Assembly (NCBI GenBank): GCA_001897745.1
Contig: MKUH01000019.1
Location: forward strand, 62,001 to 126,000
Direction of reading: 5' to 3'
DNA from: Candidatus Accumulibacter sp. 66-26
GTDB taxonomy: Bacteria; Pseudomonadota; Gammaproteobacteria; Burkholderiales; Rhodocyclaceae
Length of the DNA: 64,000 nt
A program made the translations under genes and the position numbers. The stretch's first letter is position 1. The number at the start of each line of letters is the position of its first letter. This document shows, in pieces, positions 8,294-19,298 of this stretch. Below the pieces are notes generated by a model. The model was not told the origin of the DNA. It worked only from the letters and a program-made list of their open reading frames with translations, and searched no databases.

Positions 8294-9433
8294 TCAACGC
8301 AATCCGCGCAGGTAATGTCGTTCGAAGCCGCGCTTCGCCCAATGGAAGGCGCGCGACGAGGGCAGCAGCCAGGCGCGCTTCGGATCGCGGTAGATGAGCA
8401 TGCCGGCGTCGCCGCTGTCGACGATGCAGACCAGTTCCGCCCGCGGGCGCGCCGCCGGTGGCCGCCCTTCGAGCGCCAGCAGCAGGTTGGCGGCCGCCGC
8501 GCGCGCCTGCAGAGCGGCTGCGTGCGCCTGCTTCGGCAGCCAGTCCGGCCCCGGATAGCTGCCCGCGTCGCCAGCGACGAAGACGCGCTCGGCGCCCCTG
8601 ACCGCGCAGAATTCGTCGGCCGGGAAGAAGCCGCCCGGCGACAGCGCGAGGCCGCTGGCGGCCGCCCACGCCGGGCCGGCGATGCCCGGCATGAAGAGGA
8701 TCAGGTCGGCCGGCAGCGTCTCCGCCGCGGTCGTCACCGCGCTCGCCGAAAAGCCCGTGACGGGGTGGCCGAGATGCGTGCTCACGCCGCGCCGCGCCAT
8801 TTCGGCGAGCAGGCCGCGCACCGCCCGCTCACCGAGGCGTTTGCCGGGTTCGGCGGCAGCGTTGAAGAAGCGCAGCTGGAAGCGCTCGCGCCGGCCCTGC
8901 CGGCGCAGCCAGGTGTCGATGCCGAACAGCAGCTCGAACATCGGCCCGCCGCGCATCGCCGACGGTTCCTGCGGGTTGCCGCCGAAGCCGAAGGCGATGC
9001 TGCCGCCGTCCAGCGCGCGCAGGCGGGCGCCGATGGCCTCCGCCGCCGGCACGCCCTCGCACAGCGTCAGCGCGTGCTCGATGCCCGGCATGCCCTTCAG
9101 GAAACGCCCGCCGGTGGCGATGAGCAGGGCGTCGTTCGCGATCTCGCCGCAGTCGGTAAGCACCCGGCGCCCGCCATCCTCCAGGCCGGTGACGCTGCAC
9201 GCGCAGAAATTGATGCGGTGGCGCTGCAGGAAGGGCGCGAGCGGAACGTTCAGGTCGGCGCCGCGCCGCAGGCCGGGCGGTACCCAGATCAGGCTCGGCA
9301 GGTAGACGAACTCGGGACGCGGCGCGACCAGCGAGATGAAGGCCTTCGGCGCCCGCCGGCGCAGTTCGCGCGCGGCGGCGAGCGCGGCGAAGCCGGCGCC
9401 GAGAATGACGATGCGGGACGATCCATCGGGCAT
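8294..9433 (-). CDS. SQR-like FAD/NAD(P)-dependent oxidoreductase
   Basis: A 379-residue flavoprotein. It has an N-terminal FAD-binding Rossmann motif (IVILGAGFAALAAARELRR), a second dinucleotide region about residues 145-155, a C-terminal FAD-contact motif (RVFVAGDAGSYPG) and a conserved-looking tail with AELVCIVDSGDAGMLIY, as in sulfide:quinone oxidoreductase relatives. Cysteines are present near residues 77-79, 129 and in CIVDSG, but which pair would be redox-active cannot be settled by eye. The position in a persulfide dioxygenase operon beside a FisR-type regulator supports sulfide oxidation to sulfane sulfur with electrons passed to quinone. A flavocytochrome-like or NADH dehydrogenase-like role is the main alternative. 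Confidence 0.8.
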   Translation of the reverse strand: MPDGSSRIVILGAGFAALAAARELRRRAPKAFISLVAPRPEFVYLPSLIWVPPGLRRGADLNVPLAPFLQRHRINFCACSVTGLEDGGRRVLTDCGEIANDALLIATGGRFLKGMPGIEHALTLCEGVPAAEAIGARLRALDGGSIAFGFGGNPQEPSAMRGGPMFELLFGIDTWLRRQGRRERFQLRFFNAAAEPGKRLGERAVRGLLAEMARRGVSTHLGHPVTGFSASAVTTAAETLPADLILFMPGIAGPAWAAASGLALSPGGFFPADEFCAVRGAERVFVAGDAGSYPGPDWLPKQAHAAALQARAAAANLLLALEGRPPAARPRAELVCIVDSGDAGMLIYRDPKRAWLLPSSRAFHWAKRGFERHYLRGLR

Positions 9434-9455
9434 GGCGCGGACTCCGGACGAAGGT

Positions 9456-10868
9456 TCAGGGCAGGATGAAGGCGGCCTTCTCGGCGACGCGGATGCCCGG
9501 GTCGTCGAGCGCCTCGATCTCGAAGCGGATCGGGTTCGAGCCCTGGCGGCCGGCGTCGGGCGCCGCCTGCAGGAGCAGCGGCTGTGAGGTGAAGGTCGCG
9601 GCGGCGACCTCGACCTCGGCGGCGCCGACGATCTTCACGCCATCCAGGCCGGTGACGGCGATGCGGTAGCGGTGCGGCTTCTCGTCGGTATTCATGAACT
9701 GGAGCAGGAAGGCGTTCTCGATGCTGCCGTCGTCGGCCTCGCGCGCCAGCACCGCGCGGTCGCGGATGATGTCGACCTTGAGCGGGATGCGGTGCGCCAG
9801 GAACCAGCCGGCGACGCCGACGATGACGACGAGCACGGCGCCGTAGCCGAGAATGCGCGGACGGACGATGTGGCGCAGCACCTCGCGGCGCGAAAGGTGG
9901 TGATTGAGCGCGTTTTCCGTCGAGTAGCGCACCAGCCCGCGCGGGAAAGCCATCTTGTCCATCACCTGATCGCAGGCGTCGATGCAGGCGGCGCAGCCGA
10001 TGCATTCGTACTGCAGGCCGTCGCGGATATCGATGCCGGTCGGGCAGACCTGCACGCAGATATTGCAATCGATGCACTCGCCGAGGGCCTTCTGCGCGGC
10101 GGCGGCGCTCTTGCGGCGGGCGCCGCGCGGTTCGCCGCGCTCGCGGTCGTAGGTGACGATCAGCGTGTCCGGGTCGAACATCACGCTCTGGAAGCGCGCG
10201 TAGGGGCACATGTACTTGCACACCTGTTCGCGCATGAAGCCGGCCATCAGATAGGTGAGGCCGCCGTAGAAGAAGATCCAGAAGATTTCCCAGCCGCCGA
10301 AGGAGAAGGTCGGCAGCGCGGCGACCAGTTCCTTGACCGGCGTGAAGTAGCCGACCAGCGTGAAGCCGGTCCACAGCGAGAGCGCCAGCCAGAGGGCGTG
10401 CTTGGCGGCGCGCAGGCGCAGCTTGCGCGGACTCCACGGCGCCTTGTCGAGCTTCATGCGCGCCGCGCGGTCGCCCTCGACCCAGTTCTCGATCCACATG
10501 AATATCTCGGTATAGACCGTTTGCGGGCAGGCGTAGCCGCAGAACAGCCGGCCGCCGATGGCGGTGACGAGGAACAGCGCGTAGGCCGAGACGATCAGGA
10601 GGATCGCCAGATAGATCACGTCCTGCGGCCAGAAGACGAGGCCGAACAGGTAGAACTTGCGCTCGACGAGGTGGAAGAGGAGCGCCTGCCGGCCGTTCCA
10701 TTCGAGCCACAGCCCGCCGTAGAAGATCGCCTGGGTGAGGACGACGAGGGCGATGCGCCAGTTGTCGAACAGGCCGCGCACCGAGCGGGCGAAAATCTTG
10801 CGCCGCTTGGCGTAGAGCGTGGAAACTTCTTCCGCTGCCGGCGCTGCGGCCGGGGTCTGGTTGCTCAT
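9456..10868 (-). CDS. ccoG: CcoG/FixG/RdxA-family membrane ferredoxin
   Basis: A 470-residue polytopic protein with transmembrane helices near residues 36-56, 84-108, about 158-180, 195-212 and 340-362. A membrane-proximal CGYACPQTVYTE motif and CKYMCPYARFQ are followed by two 4Fe-4S sets (CIDCNICVQVCP and CIGCAACIDACD), then a C-terminal Ig-like periplasmic domain. Family members reduce copper for cbb3 oxidase assembly. Here no ccoNOQP or ccoHIS genes are nearby. Instead it sits between persulfide dioxygenase and SQR-like genes with gaps of 37 and 22 nt. A paralogue serving electron transfer in sulfide oxidation is possible; assembly of an oxidase during sulfide stress is the other reading. 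Confidence 0.88.
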   Translation of the reverse strand: MSNQTPAAAPAAEEVSTLYAKRRKIFARSVRGLFDNWRIALVVLTQAIFYGGLWLEWNGRQALLFHLVERKFYLFGLVFWPQDVIYLAILLIVSAYALFLVTAIGGRLFCGYACPQTVYTEIFMWIENWVEGDRAARMKLDKAPWSPRKLRLRAAKHALWLALSLWTGFTLVGYFTPVKELVAALPTFSFGGWEIFWIFFYGGLTYLMAGFMREQVCKYMCPYARFQSVMFDPDTLIVTYDRERGEPRGARRKSAAAAQKALGECIDCNICVQVCPTGIDIRDGLQYECIGCAACIDACDQVMDKMAFPRGLVRYSTENALNHHLSRREVLRHIVRPRILGYGAVLVVIVGVAGWFLAHRIPLKVDIIRDRAVLAREADDGSIENAFLLQFMNTDEKPHRYRIAVTGLDGVKIVGAAEVEVAAATFTSQPLLLQAAPDAGRQGSNPIRFEIEALDDPGIRVAEKAAFILP

Positions 10869-10905
10869 GGAAAGGTCCTTGGCTATTGGGGAATATCGCG
10901 TTTTT

Positions 10906-11631
10906 TTAATCGCTCAGACCGCAGCGGCGGTTGGCCGCGAGGTTGTGCGCCATGGCCGGCGGCAGCGCTTCGCTCTTCTGCCGGCTGCGGCCGATGAATT
11001 CGTCGCGGCTGATGCCGCGCAGCAGGGGATTGCGCCGGCGCTCCTCGCCGATGCAGCTGACCCAGCGCTCGCCCCGGTCGTGCCCCGGATAGACGAGCAG
11101 TTCGTCGGGCAGCGGCAGCAGCTTGCGGCTGATGCTGTCGTAGAGCTGGCCGGAGTTGCCGCCGGCTTCGTCGCAGCGGCCGCAGTCGCCGATCAGCAGC
11201 GCGTCGCCGGTGAATAGCCGCTCCTGCCAGCGGTAGGTGACGCAGGCGGCGCTGTGCCCCGGCGTGGCGAGCACCTCGATGTCGCCCGTGCCGAAGGGCA
11301 GGCGGTCGCCGTCGGCGAGCAGCAGGTCGGCGCCGAGCACGCCGCTACCGCGCGGGCAGGCGACCGCGGCGCCGGCCAGTTCGCGCAGCGCGGCGCCGGC
11401 GCTGACGTGGTCGGCGTGCAGATGCGTTTCGAGCACGTAAACGAGGCGATAGCCGAGTTCGTCGAGCACGCCGAGGTAGAGCGAGACGTCTTCGCGCACC
11501 GGGTCGATCAGCGCCGCCTGCGGCAGCAGCGCGTCGCCGATCAGGTAGCTGCAGGTACCGCTGCGCGCATCGTGGAAGCGGCGCAGACGCGGATAGGCGG
11601 CAGGAGAAGGAGCTGCGTTCGGAAGGGGCAT
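10906..11631 (-). CDS. persulfide dioxygenase (ETHE1-like, metallo-beta-lactamase fold)
   Basis: A 241-residue protein. The iron/metal site is complete: THLHADH (His70, His72, Asp74, His75), His126 in TPGHS, Asp143 in FTGDALLI and His184 in YPGHD. The ETHE1-type signature GDCGRCDEAGG follows the bridging Asp, distinguishing it from plain glyoxalase II. The expected reaction is glutathione persulfide plus O2 to sulfite and GSH. It is the first gene of the operon with ccoG and the SQR-like gene, downstream of a candidate sigma-54 promoter. No rhodanese domain is fused. Confidence 0.88.
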   Translation of the reverse strand: MPLPNAAPSPAAYPRLRRFHDARSGTCSYLIGDALLPQAALIDPVREDVSLYLGVLDELGYRLVYVLETHLHADHVSAGAALRELAGAAVACPRGSGVLGADLLLADGDRLPFGTGDIEVLATPGHSAACVTYRWQERLFTGDALLIGDCGRCDEAGGNSGQLYDSISRKLLPLPDELLVYPGHDRGERWVSCIGEERRRNPLLRGISRDEFIGRSRQKSEALPPAMAHNLAANRRCGLSD

Positions 11632-11664
11632 GGGAAGCGGATCGCCAGAGTCTGCCCTTCCCTA

Positions 11665-11680
11665 ATCAAGCTCCGTGCCA
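11665..11680 (-). promoter_or_regulatory. candidate sigma-54 promoter of the persulfide dioxygenase operon
   Basis: On the minus strand the sequence TGGCACGGAGCTTGAT matches the -24/-12 consensus TGGCACG-N4-TTGCW at every fixed position except one (TTGA for TTGC). It lies about 35 nt upstream of the dioxygenase start, and a sigma-54 activator is encoded divergently next to it. Confidence 0.75.
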
Positions 11681-11763
11681 GCCCGCCGCAAGTTGCATTT
11701 GCCGTTTCCGATCAATCTCTTGCGAAAGAAGCAAGGATGCGCAGCGGGAAGGCGCGGATTTTC

Positions 11764-11802
11764 TTTGCCATATCTGACAGAGCTTTTGCCAGATATGGCA
11801 AA
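11764..11802. promoter_or_regulatory. 13-bp inverted repeat, candidate FisR-type enhancer site
   Basis: TTTGCCATATCTG (11764-11776) and CAGATATGGCAAA (11790-11802) are perfect inverted arms with a 13-nt spacer. Inside lies a second overlapping pair, TTTGCCA-N4-TGGCAAA (11785-11802), giving three half-sites. The element is 84-122 bp upstream of the -24 box of the divergent operon, a normal enhancer distance, and ends 8 nt before the regulator start, which would allow autoregulation. Confidence 0.7.
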
Positions 11803-11810
11803 CTCCCGGC

Positions 11811-13130
<1,320 letters not shown>

Positions 13131-13167
13131 CGCCGGGCGCTCCGAACACCGGACTATTCTAGGGAAA

Positions 13168-13182
13168 CCGGCCACGGGCCGG
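13168..13182. terminator. short hairpin after the fisR-like gene
   Basis: CCGGCC and GGCCGG are perfect 6-bp arms with a 3-nt loop, 37 nt past the fisR stop. No T-tract. The remaining sequence up to 13,343 shows no gene. Confidence 0.3.
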
Positions 13183-13343
13183 AGCGGCGCTTCCTTCGCA
13201 AAAGCCGTTCAAGCCGTTTCGCGAAAGACGCCGGAGGAAAGCGGCCGGGCAATGCGCAACGGCACCGCCTCGGGCCCGGGCACGCGCGCCCGGGCGATGC
13301 CGGACGGCAGCGCGACCCGGCCGGGCGACCCCGGCCGACCGGC

Positions 13344-14060
13344 TCAGCGCTCGGCCGGACTGATCGTCACCGCCGAGGTGACGATCAATTCCATCAGGAT
13401 GTTGCGCGCCAGCTGCTCGGCGTAGTCGTTGCGCGCCGAGGCCGCCGCCATCGCCCGCGCCGCGTCGCCGTCGGCGATGGCGTTGATCTGGGCGATGTGC
13501 AGATTGCAGATCTCCTCCAGGCTGGAACGCTGCTTCTGATGGAAGTACAGGAAGCGCCGCGCCAGGGTCTGCAGCATGGCGTAGAACTCGGCGGCGTAGG
13601 TGTTGCGCGCCGCCTCGCCGAGCCGGCTGGTGAGCGAGAAGTGCAGGCGCATGTAGGCGCGCATGTCGTTGCTGACCTTCAGGCCTTCCAGCTCGGCGGC
13701 CAGCTGGCGCAGCCCCGCCCGCTCGGCGGCGCTGGCGCACAGGGCCGCCTGCGAGACGATCAGGCGCTCGATCTCGCGGCGCGCCTGGATGATCTTCAGC
13801 TGGCCCTGATAGTCGATCTCGGAGATGAACACGCCCTGCCGCGGCGCGATGTGCACCAGCCGCTGGTAGGCCAGCTGGTGCAGGGCTTCGCGGGTCGGAG
13901 TGCGGCCGAAGCCGACCTTCTCGCTCAAGGCCGCCTCGGACCATTGACTGCCCGGCGCCAGCTCGCCGGTGACGATCATTTCCTCCAGGGCGCAATAGGC
14001 TTTTTCGGTCTGGCTGGCGGTCTGGCGGACGAAGAGAGGGTTGGCGTCGGCGTCGGTCAT
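13344..14060 (-). CDS. GntR-family regulator with FCD domain
   Basis: A 238-residue regulator. The N-terminal winged helix (about 15-80) contains LSEKVGFGRTPTREALHQLA, and the helical FCD ligand domain follows (about 90-225), the domain that typically senses small carboxylates or acyl-CoAs via a metal-His site. It is the last gene of the run from the Liv-type binding protein; its start overlaps the end of the acyl-CoA ligase gene by 4 nt. It probably controls this operon. Two 12-bp repeats upstream of the first gene are candidate operators. Confidence 0.88.
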   Translation of the reverse strand: MTDADANPLFVRQTASQTEKAYCALEEMIVTGELAPGSQWSEAALSEKVGFGRTPTREALHQLAYQRLVHIAPRQGVFISEIDYQGQLKIIQARREIERLIVSQAALCASAAERAGLRQLAAELEGLKVSNDMRAYMRLHFSLTSRLGEAARNTYAAEFYAMLQTLARRFLYFHQKQRSSLEEICNLHIAQINAIADGDAARAMAAASARNDYAEQLARNILMELIVTSAVTISPAER

Positions 14061-15586
14061 AAGGTCGGCTTGGCGATTTTTCTTAGTTCGGTTTTCAGCA
14101 CTTTACCAGTCCCGTTCTTCGGCAGTTCGGCGACGAAGAAGTACCAGCGCGGCCGCTTGAAACGGGCAATGGAGCGCAGACACAGGGCTTCCAGCTCGGC
14201 CTCGGCGACCGTCATGCCGTCCTCGCAGACGACGAAGGCGGCGATCGACTCGCCCCACTCCCGGTCGGCCACGCCGATCACCGAAACCTCCCGCACCGCA
14301 ACGTGCTGCAGCAGCACCTCCTCCACTTCCCGCGGGTAGATGTTGGTGCCGCCGCTGATGATGACGTCCTTGGACCGATCTTTCAACTGGAGCAGTCCGC
14401 GCTCGTCGAGCACGCCGACGTCGCCGGTGTGCAGCCAGCCGCCGGCCAGGGTCTGGGCGCTCGCCTCCGGGTTGCCCCAATAGCCCTTCATCACCGACGG
14501 GCCGCGCACCACCACCTCGCCCAGAATCCCGACGGGAGCCGGCCGGCCGTCGGCGTCGAGCACGACGACTTCCATCGAGGTCTGGCTGCCGCCGACCGAC
14601 GCCAGCACGGCCTGGTCGTCGCTCGCCACGGCGGCGGCGGTCTGCGCCGCCGACAGCGAGGTGATCGACATCGGGCTCTCGCCCTGGCCGTAGATCTGGG
14701 CGATGCGCGGGCCGAAGCAGGCCACGGCCGCCTTGATGTCCTCGACGTAGAACGGCGCGCCGCCGACGATCAGGGCGCGCAGGCCGGGGAAGGCGCTGCC
14801 GTGGGCCGTCACGTGCTGGATCATGCGCTGGACGATGGTCGGCGCGGCGAACAGACTGGCCGAACGGTAGTGGCCGAGCAGCTCGAACAGCTCGGCCTCG
14901 TCGAAGCCGCCGCTCTCGGGCACCACCTGCAAGGCGCCGCGGATGAAGTAGGGCACGCCGTACAGGCCGCTGCCGTGCGACATCGGCGCCACGTGCACCA
15001 GCACGTCGTCGGTCGCGAGCGGCTGCACGTCGGCGTAGAAGTTGAGGGCGGAGGCGAGCAGGTTGTCGTGGGTCAGCATCACGCCCTTGGGCCGGCCGGT
15101 GGTGCCGCTGGTGTAGAACAGCCAGGCGAGATCGCCGCCTTCGCCGGACACCGGCGGAATCGGCTCGCGGTTCAGGGCGGCGACGTAGTCGGCCGCTTCC
15201 ACGTCGATCAGACGCAGACCGGGCAAGCGCCCGGCCACCGCCTGCAGCCCCCGGTACAGCTCGCCGCTCGACAGGCAGGCGGCGGAGCCGGAGTTTTGCA
15301 GCACGTATTCCAGCTCGTTGGGGTGCAGCTTGGCGTTGACCGGCACGGCGCACAGGCCGGCGTGCCAGATGGCGAGCTGGGCCTCGGCGTACTGGATGCA
15401 GTTCTTCATCGCCAGCGTGACGCGGTCGCCCGGGCGCAGGCCCAGGTCGTCGCGCAGCCAGCCGGCCAGCGCGCCGACGCGCAGGTTCAGCTCCCGGTAG
15501 GAAAGGCTCGGACCCCGGCCGCGGGCCAGGGCGGGACGATCACCGTGCAGGCGCACGGTGCGTTGGAAGAGTTGGTTCAGGTGCAT
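14057..15586 (-). CDS. AMP-forming acyl-CoA ligase
   Basis: A 509-residue member of the ANL adenylating family. It shows the P-loop FYTSGTTGRPKGVMLTH, the adenine motif IYGQGESP, the hinge region with WLHTGDVG and LKDRSKDVIISGG, and the C-terminal catalytic Lys in KNGTGKVLKTELR. It converts a carboxylic acid, ATP and CoA to acyl-CoA. Chain-length or aromatic preference cannot be read with confidence. It lies between an SCP2-type thiolase (46-nt gap) and the FCD regulator (4-nt overlap), in the same transcription unit as a complete Liv-type importer. Confidence 0.9.
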   Translation of the reverse strand: MHLNQLFQRTVRLHGDRPALARGRGPSLSYRELNLRVGALAGWLRDDLGLRPGDRVTLAMKNCIQYAEAQLAIWHAGLCAVPVNAKLHPNELEYVLQNSGSAACLSSGELYRGLQAVAGRLPGLRLIDVEAADYVAALNREPIPPVSGEGGDLAWLFYTSGTTGRPKGVMLTHDNLLASALNFYADVQPLATDDVLVHVAPMSHGSGLYGVPYFIRGALQVVPESGGFDEAELFELLGHYRSASLFAAPTIVQRMIQHVTAHGSAFPGLRALIVGGAPFYVEDIKAAVACFGPRIAQIYGQGESPMSITSLSAAQTAAAVASDDQAVLASVGGSQTSMEVVVLDADGRPAPVGILGEVVVRGPSVMKGYWGNPEASAQTLAGGWLHTGDVGVLDERGLLQLKDRSKDVIISGGTNIYPREVEEVLLQHVAVREVSVIGVADREWGESIAAFVVCEDGMTVAEAELEALCLRSIARFKRPRWYFFVAELPKNGTGKVLKTELRKIAKPTL

Positions 15587-15632
15587 GGCGACCTCATCGC
15601 AAGAAAAAGCGGGCGGAGCGACGATCCGCCCA

Positions 15633-16867
15633 TCAGCGGCCCAAGATGGTGATGCAGGTGACGGCTTCCTCGACGCCGTTGAAGCCGCCGCCGTTCTCGG
15701 CGATGGCGAAGCGGGCCTTGTCCACCTGGCGCGCGCCGGCCTCGCCGCGCAGCTGCGTGACCATCTCGTAGACCTGCGCGAGACCGGTGGCGCCGATCGG
15801 GTGGCCGCGCGAGAGCAGGCCGCCGGAGACGTTGATCGGGATGCGCCCGCCCAGGCTGGTGGCGCCGGATTCGGCCATCGGGCCGCCCTCGCCGAAGGCG
15901 CAGAAGCCGAGCGCCTCGGTTTGCTGGATCTCGGCGAAGGCGGTGGCGTCGTGCACCTCGGCCAGCGACATGTCCGCGGGGCCGACCCCGGCCCGCTCGT
16001 AGGCCTCGAAGGCGGCCAGATGGCAGAGGTGGCGCTCGTACCGGTCGGCGGGCCGCTCGGTCGACGTGCGCAGCACGCTGGCCATGAGGCGGATGGCGCG
16101 GCTGCGCTGCAGCTTGCGCAGGCCGTCCTCGTTGCAGACGATGGCCGCCGCCGCGCCGTCGCCGATCGGGGCGCACATCGGCAGGGTGAGCGGCCAGGAG
16201 ATGGTGCGCGCCGCCAGCACCTCGTCGATGGTCAGCGGATACTGGAACTGGGCCAGAGGGTTGCGCGTGGAATGGACGTGGTTCTTGGCGGCGACCGCGG
16301 CGATCTGCCGCTGCGTGGTGCCGAAGCGCTCCATGTGCAGGCGCGCGAGGCTGGCGTAGATGTCCATGAAGACGCTGCGCTGCCCCGGCTCCTGGGTGCC
16401 GGCCGGCGGCTTCACCGACGGCGCCAGCCCCTGCAGCAGGGCCAGCTGGTCCTCCCGGTTGTGCACGTCGAAGGCGCCGTCGAAGACGCTGAAGCTCTTT
16501 TCCTTGTCCGGCGAGAACAGCTTGTCCACGCCCACCGCCAGGCAGATGTCGCCTTCGCCGGCGGCGACGTACAGCTGCGCCGCGTTGAGCGCGGTGCTGG
16601 AACTGGCGCAGGCGTTCTCGACGTTGGTCACCGGGATGCCGGTGATGCCCATGGCCTTCAGCGCCACTTCGCCGGCCACCATGTGCTGGCCTTCGATGAC
16701 GCCCTGCCCAGCGGTGGCGAAATAGGCGGCCTGGATCAGTTCGCGGCCGCAGCTGGCGTCCGCGAGGGCTTCTTCGACCGCGGCGCGCACCAGATCCTTG
16801 ACGCTCTTGTCCGGGTGCTTGGTGAAATGGGTGATGCCGACGCCGACGATGTAGAGGTTCTGTTTGC

Positions 16868-16871
<4 letters not shown>
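15633..16871 (-). CDS. SCP2-type thiolase
   Basis: A 412-residue thiolase. The nucleophile Cys lies in VENACASSS (about residue 88), an Asp/His segment in LAEVHDATAFAE, and the catalytic His in SRGHPIGATG. The C-terminal Cys of classical thiolases (CxG) is replaced by AENGGGFNG, as is normal in the SCP2/SCP-x thiolase subfamily. It probably cleaves a 3-ketoacyl-CoA, possibly a branched or cyclic one. No hydratase or dehydrogenase for a full beta-oxidation turn is present. Its start overlaps the stop of the livF-like gene by 4 nt, so it is translationally coupled to the transporter genes. Confidence 0.87.
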
Positions 16872-17571
<700 letters not shown>

Positions 17572-17575
<4 letters not shown>

Positions 17576-18324
17576 GATTCTTCCTCCCCGAGATAAACCG
17601 AGCGCACGGTGGCGTCGTTGCGGATCTGCTCCGGGGCGCCGACGGCGATCACCCGGCCGTTGCTCATCACCACGATCTCTTCGGAGAGCGACATGATGGC
17701 GTCCATGTTGTGCTCGATCAGCAGCACCGTGCGCCCGGCCGACACGGCCTTGATCAGGCGCGTCGAGCTGGCGATCTCGTGCTGGCCGACGCCGGCCAGC
17801 GGCTCGTCGAGGAGCAGGATGCGCGGGTCCGGCATCAGCGTGATGCCCAGCTCCAGCGCCCGCTGCAGGCCGTAGGAGAGGGTCCCGGCGATGTCGTCGC
17901 GGCGCGCGCTCAGCCCGGTCAGTTCGAGCATGGCGTCGATGTCGCCGGCCAGACGGCGCTCGTAGCGCGGCGCGATCCAGAACGGCTGGAAGCGCGAGTG
18001 CTTGATCTGGGCGGCGATGCGCAGATTGTCGAGCACCGTCATCTCGGCAAAGATCTTGGTGATCTGGAAGCTGCGCCCGATGCCCAGGTGGGCGCGCTCG
18101 TGCGGCGGCGTGCGGGTGATGTCGGCGCCGAAGCAGTGGATGCTGCCGCGATGGCGCATCTGCCGCCCGGCGAGGACGTTGAGCAGGGTGGTCTTGCCCG
18201 CGCCGTTGGGGCCGATCAGACCGTAGATGCGGCCCTGCGCGAAGCTGTGGCTGACGTCGTCGATCGCGTTCAGGGCGCCGTAACTCACCGTCACGCCGTC
18301 GCATTTGAGGGCGATGTCGCTCAT
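17572..18324 (-). CDS. livG: branched-chain-amino-acid-type ABC transporter ATPase
   Basis: A 250-residue LivG-type ATPase with Walker A GPNGAGKTT, a Q-loop region FQITKIFAEMTV, Walker B RILLLDEPLAG and H-loop LLIEHNMD. The usual LSGGQ signature reads LSYGLQR, a known variation in LivG relatives used for carboxylate or urea substrates. It overlaps both neighbours by 4 nt in the order livM-livG-livF. Confidence 0.92.
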
Positions 18325-19298
18325 GAGATTCTCCCGTCGCGCCGGGCCGCTTTATCCCGCCACTGCCCGTAGCGCTCCTGCAGTTCGCCGACGATGCCCT
18401 TGGGGAAGAACAGCGTGGCGAGGATGAAGATCAGGCCGAGGATGCCGTACCAGTACTGCGTCCAGCCGCTCAGCCATTCCTTGAGCACCTCGAAGGCGAG
18501 CACGCCGATCACCGGCCCCCACAGGGTGCCGGCGCCGCCGAGCAGGGTCATGATGATGACGTCGCCCGAGGTGGTCCAATGCAGCATCTGCGGGTTCACG
18601 TACATCAGCAGCGAGGCCAGCAGCGCCCCGGCGAGGCCGCTGATGCCGCCGGAGACGATGAAGGTGATCTGCTTGTAGCGATGCACGTCGAAGCCCAGCT
18701 GCTCGGCCCGCGTCTCGTTCTGGCGGATGCCGGCGATGACCCGGCCGAAGGGCGAGCGGCGCAGCACCACCACCGCCGCCATGACCAGGGCGAACACCGC
18801 CAGCACGTACCAGTAGAAGAGGGTCGAATCGAAGAAATCGATGCCCCCCAGACCGGGCCGCGCCACGCCGGGCAGGCCGTCGGCGCCGCCCGTCCAGGCG
18901 CGCAGCTTGGAGTCGGCGAGGATGTAGAGCAGCTGCGACAGCGCCAGCGTGACCAGGGCGAAGAAGATGCCTGAGACGCGCAGCGCGAAGAAGCTGAACA
19001 GCCAGGCGCAGAGGGCGCCGGCGACGATCGCAAGGCTCACCCCGGCGCAGAACGGCAGCCCCCACATCTGGGTCGCCAGGGCCAGCGCGTAGCCGCCCAG
19101 GCCGAGGAAGCTGGCGTGGCCGAAGGAGACCATGCCGAGCAGTCCGAAGACGAAGTCGAAGCCGATGGCGAAGACCGCCCAGATCATCACCAGGGTCGCC
19201 AGGTTGAGCATGAAGTCGCTGGGGCCGGTGAAAGGCAGCAGCAGGGCGATGGCCGCCAGGGGCAGCCCGAGCCACAGGTCGAAACGGGAGGCGTTCAT
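18321..19298 (-). CDS. livM: branched-chain-amino-acid-type ABC transporter permease
   Basis: A 325-residue permease with about eight to ten hydrophobic helices. It shows the LivM hallmark segments GLLGMVSFGHASFLGLGGYA and GGAGTLWGPVIGVLAFEV, and ends in a basic tail. It pairs with the livH-like permease encoded immediately upstream (4-nt overlap) to form the inner-membrane channel. Confidence 0.92.
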   Translation of the reverse strand: MNASRFDLWLGLPLAAIALLLPFTGPSDFMLNLATLVMIWAVFAIGFDFVFGLLGMVSFGHASFLGLGGYALALATQMWGLPFCAGVSLAIVAGALCAWLFSFFALRVSGIFFALVTLALSQLLYILADSKLRAWTGGADGLPGVARPGLGGIDFFDSTLFYWYVLAVFALVMAAVVVLRRSPFGRVIAGIRQNETRAEQLGFDVHRYKQITFIVSGGISGLAGALLASLLMYVNPQMLHWTTSGDVIIMTLLGGAGTLWGPVIGVLAFEVLKEWLSGWTQYWYGILGLIFILATLFFPKGIVGELQERYGQWRDKAARRDGRIS

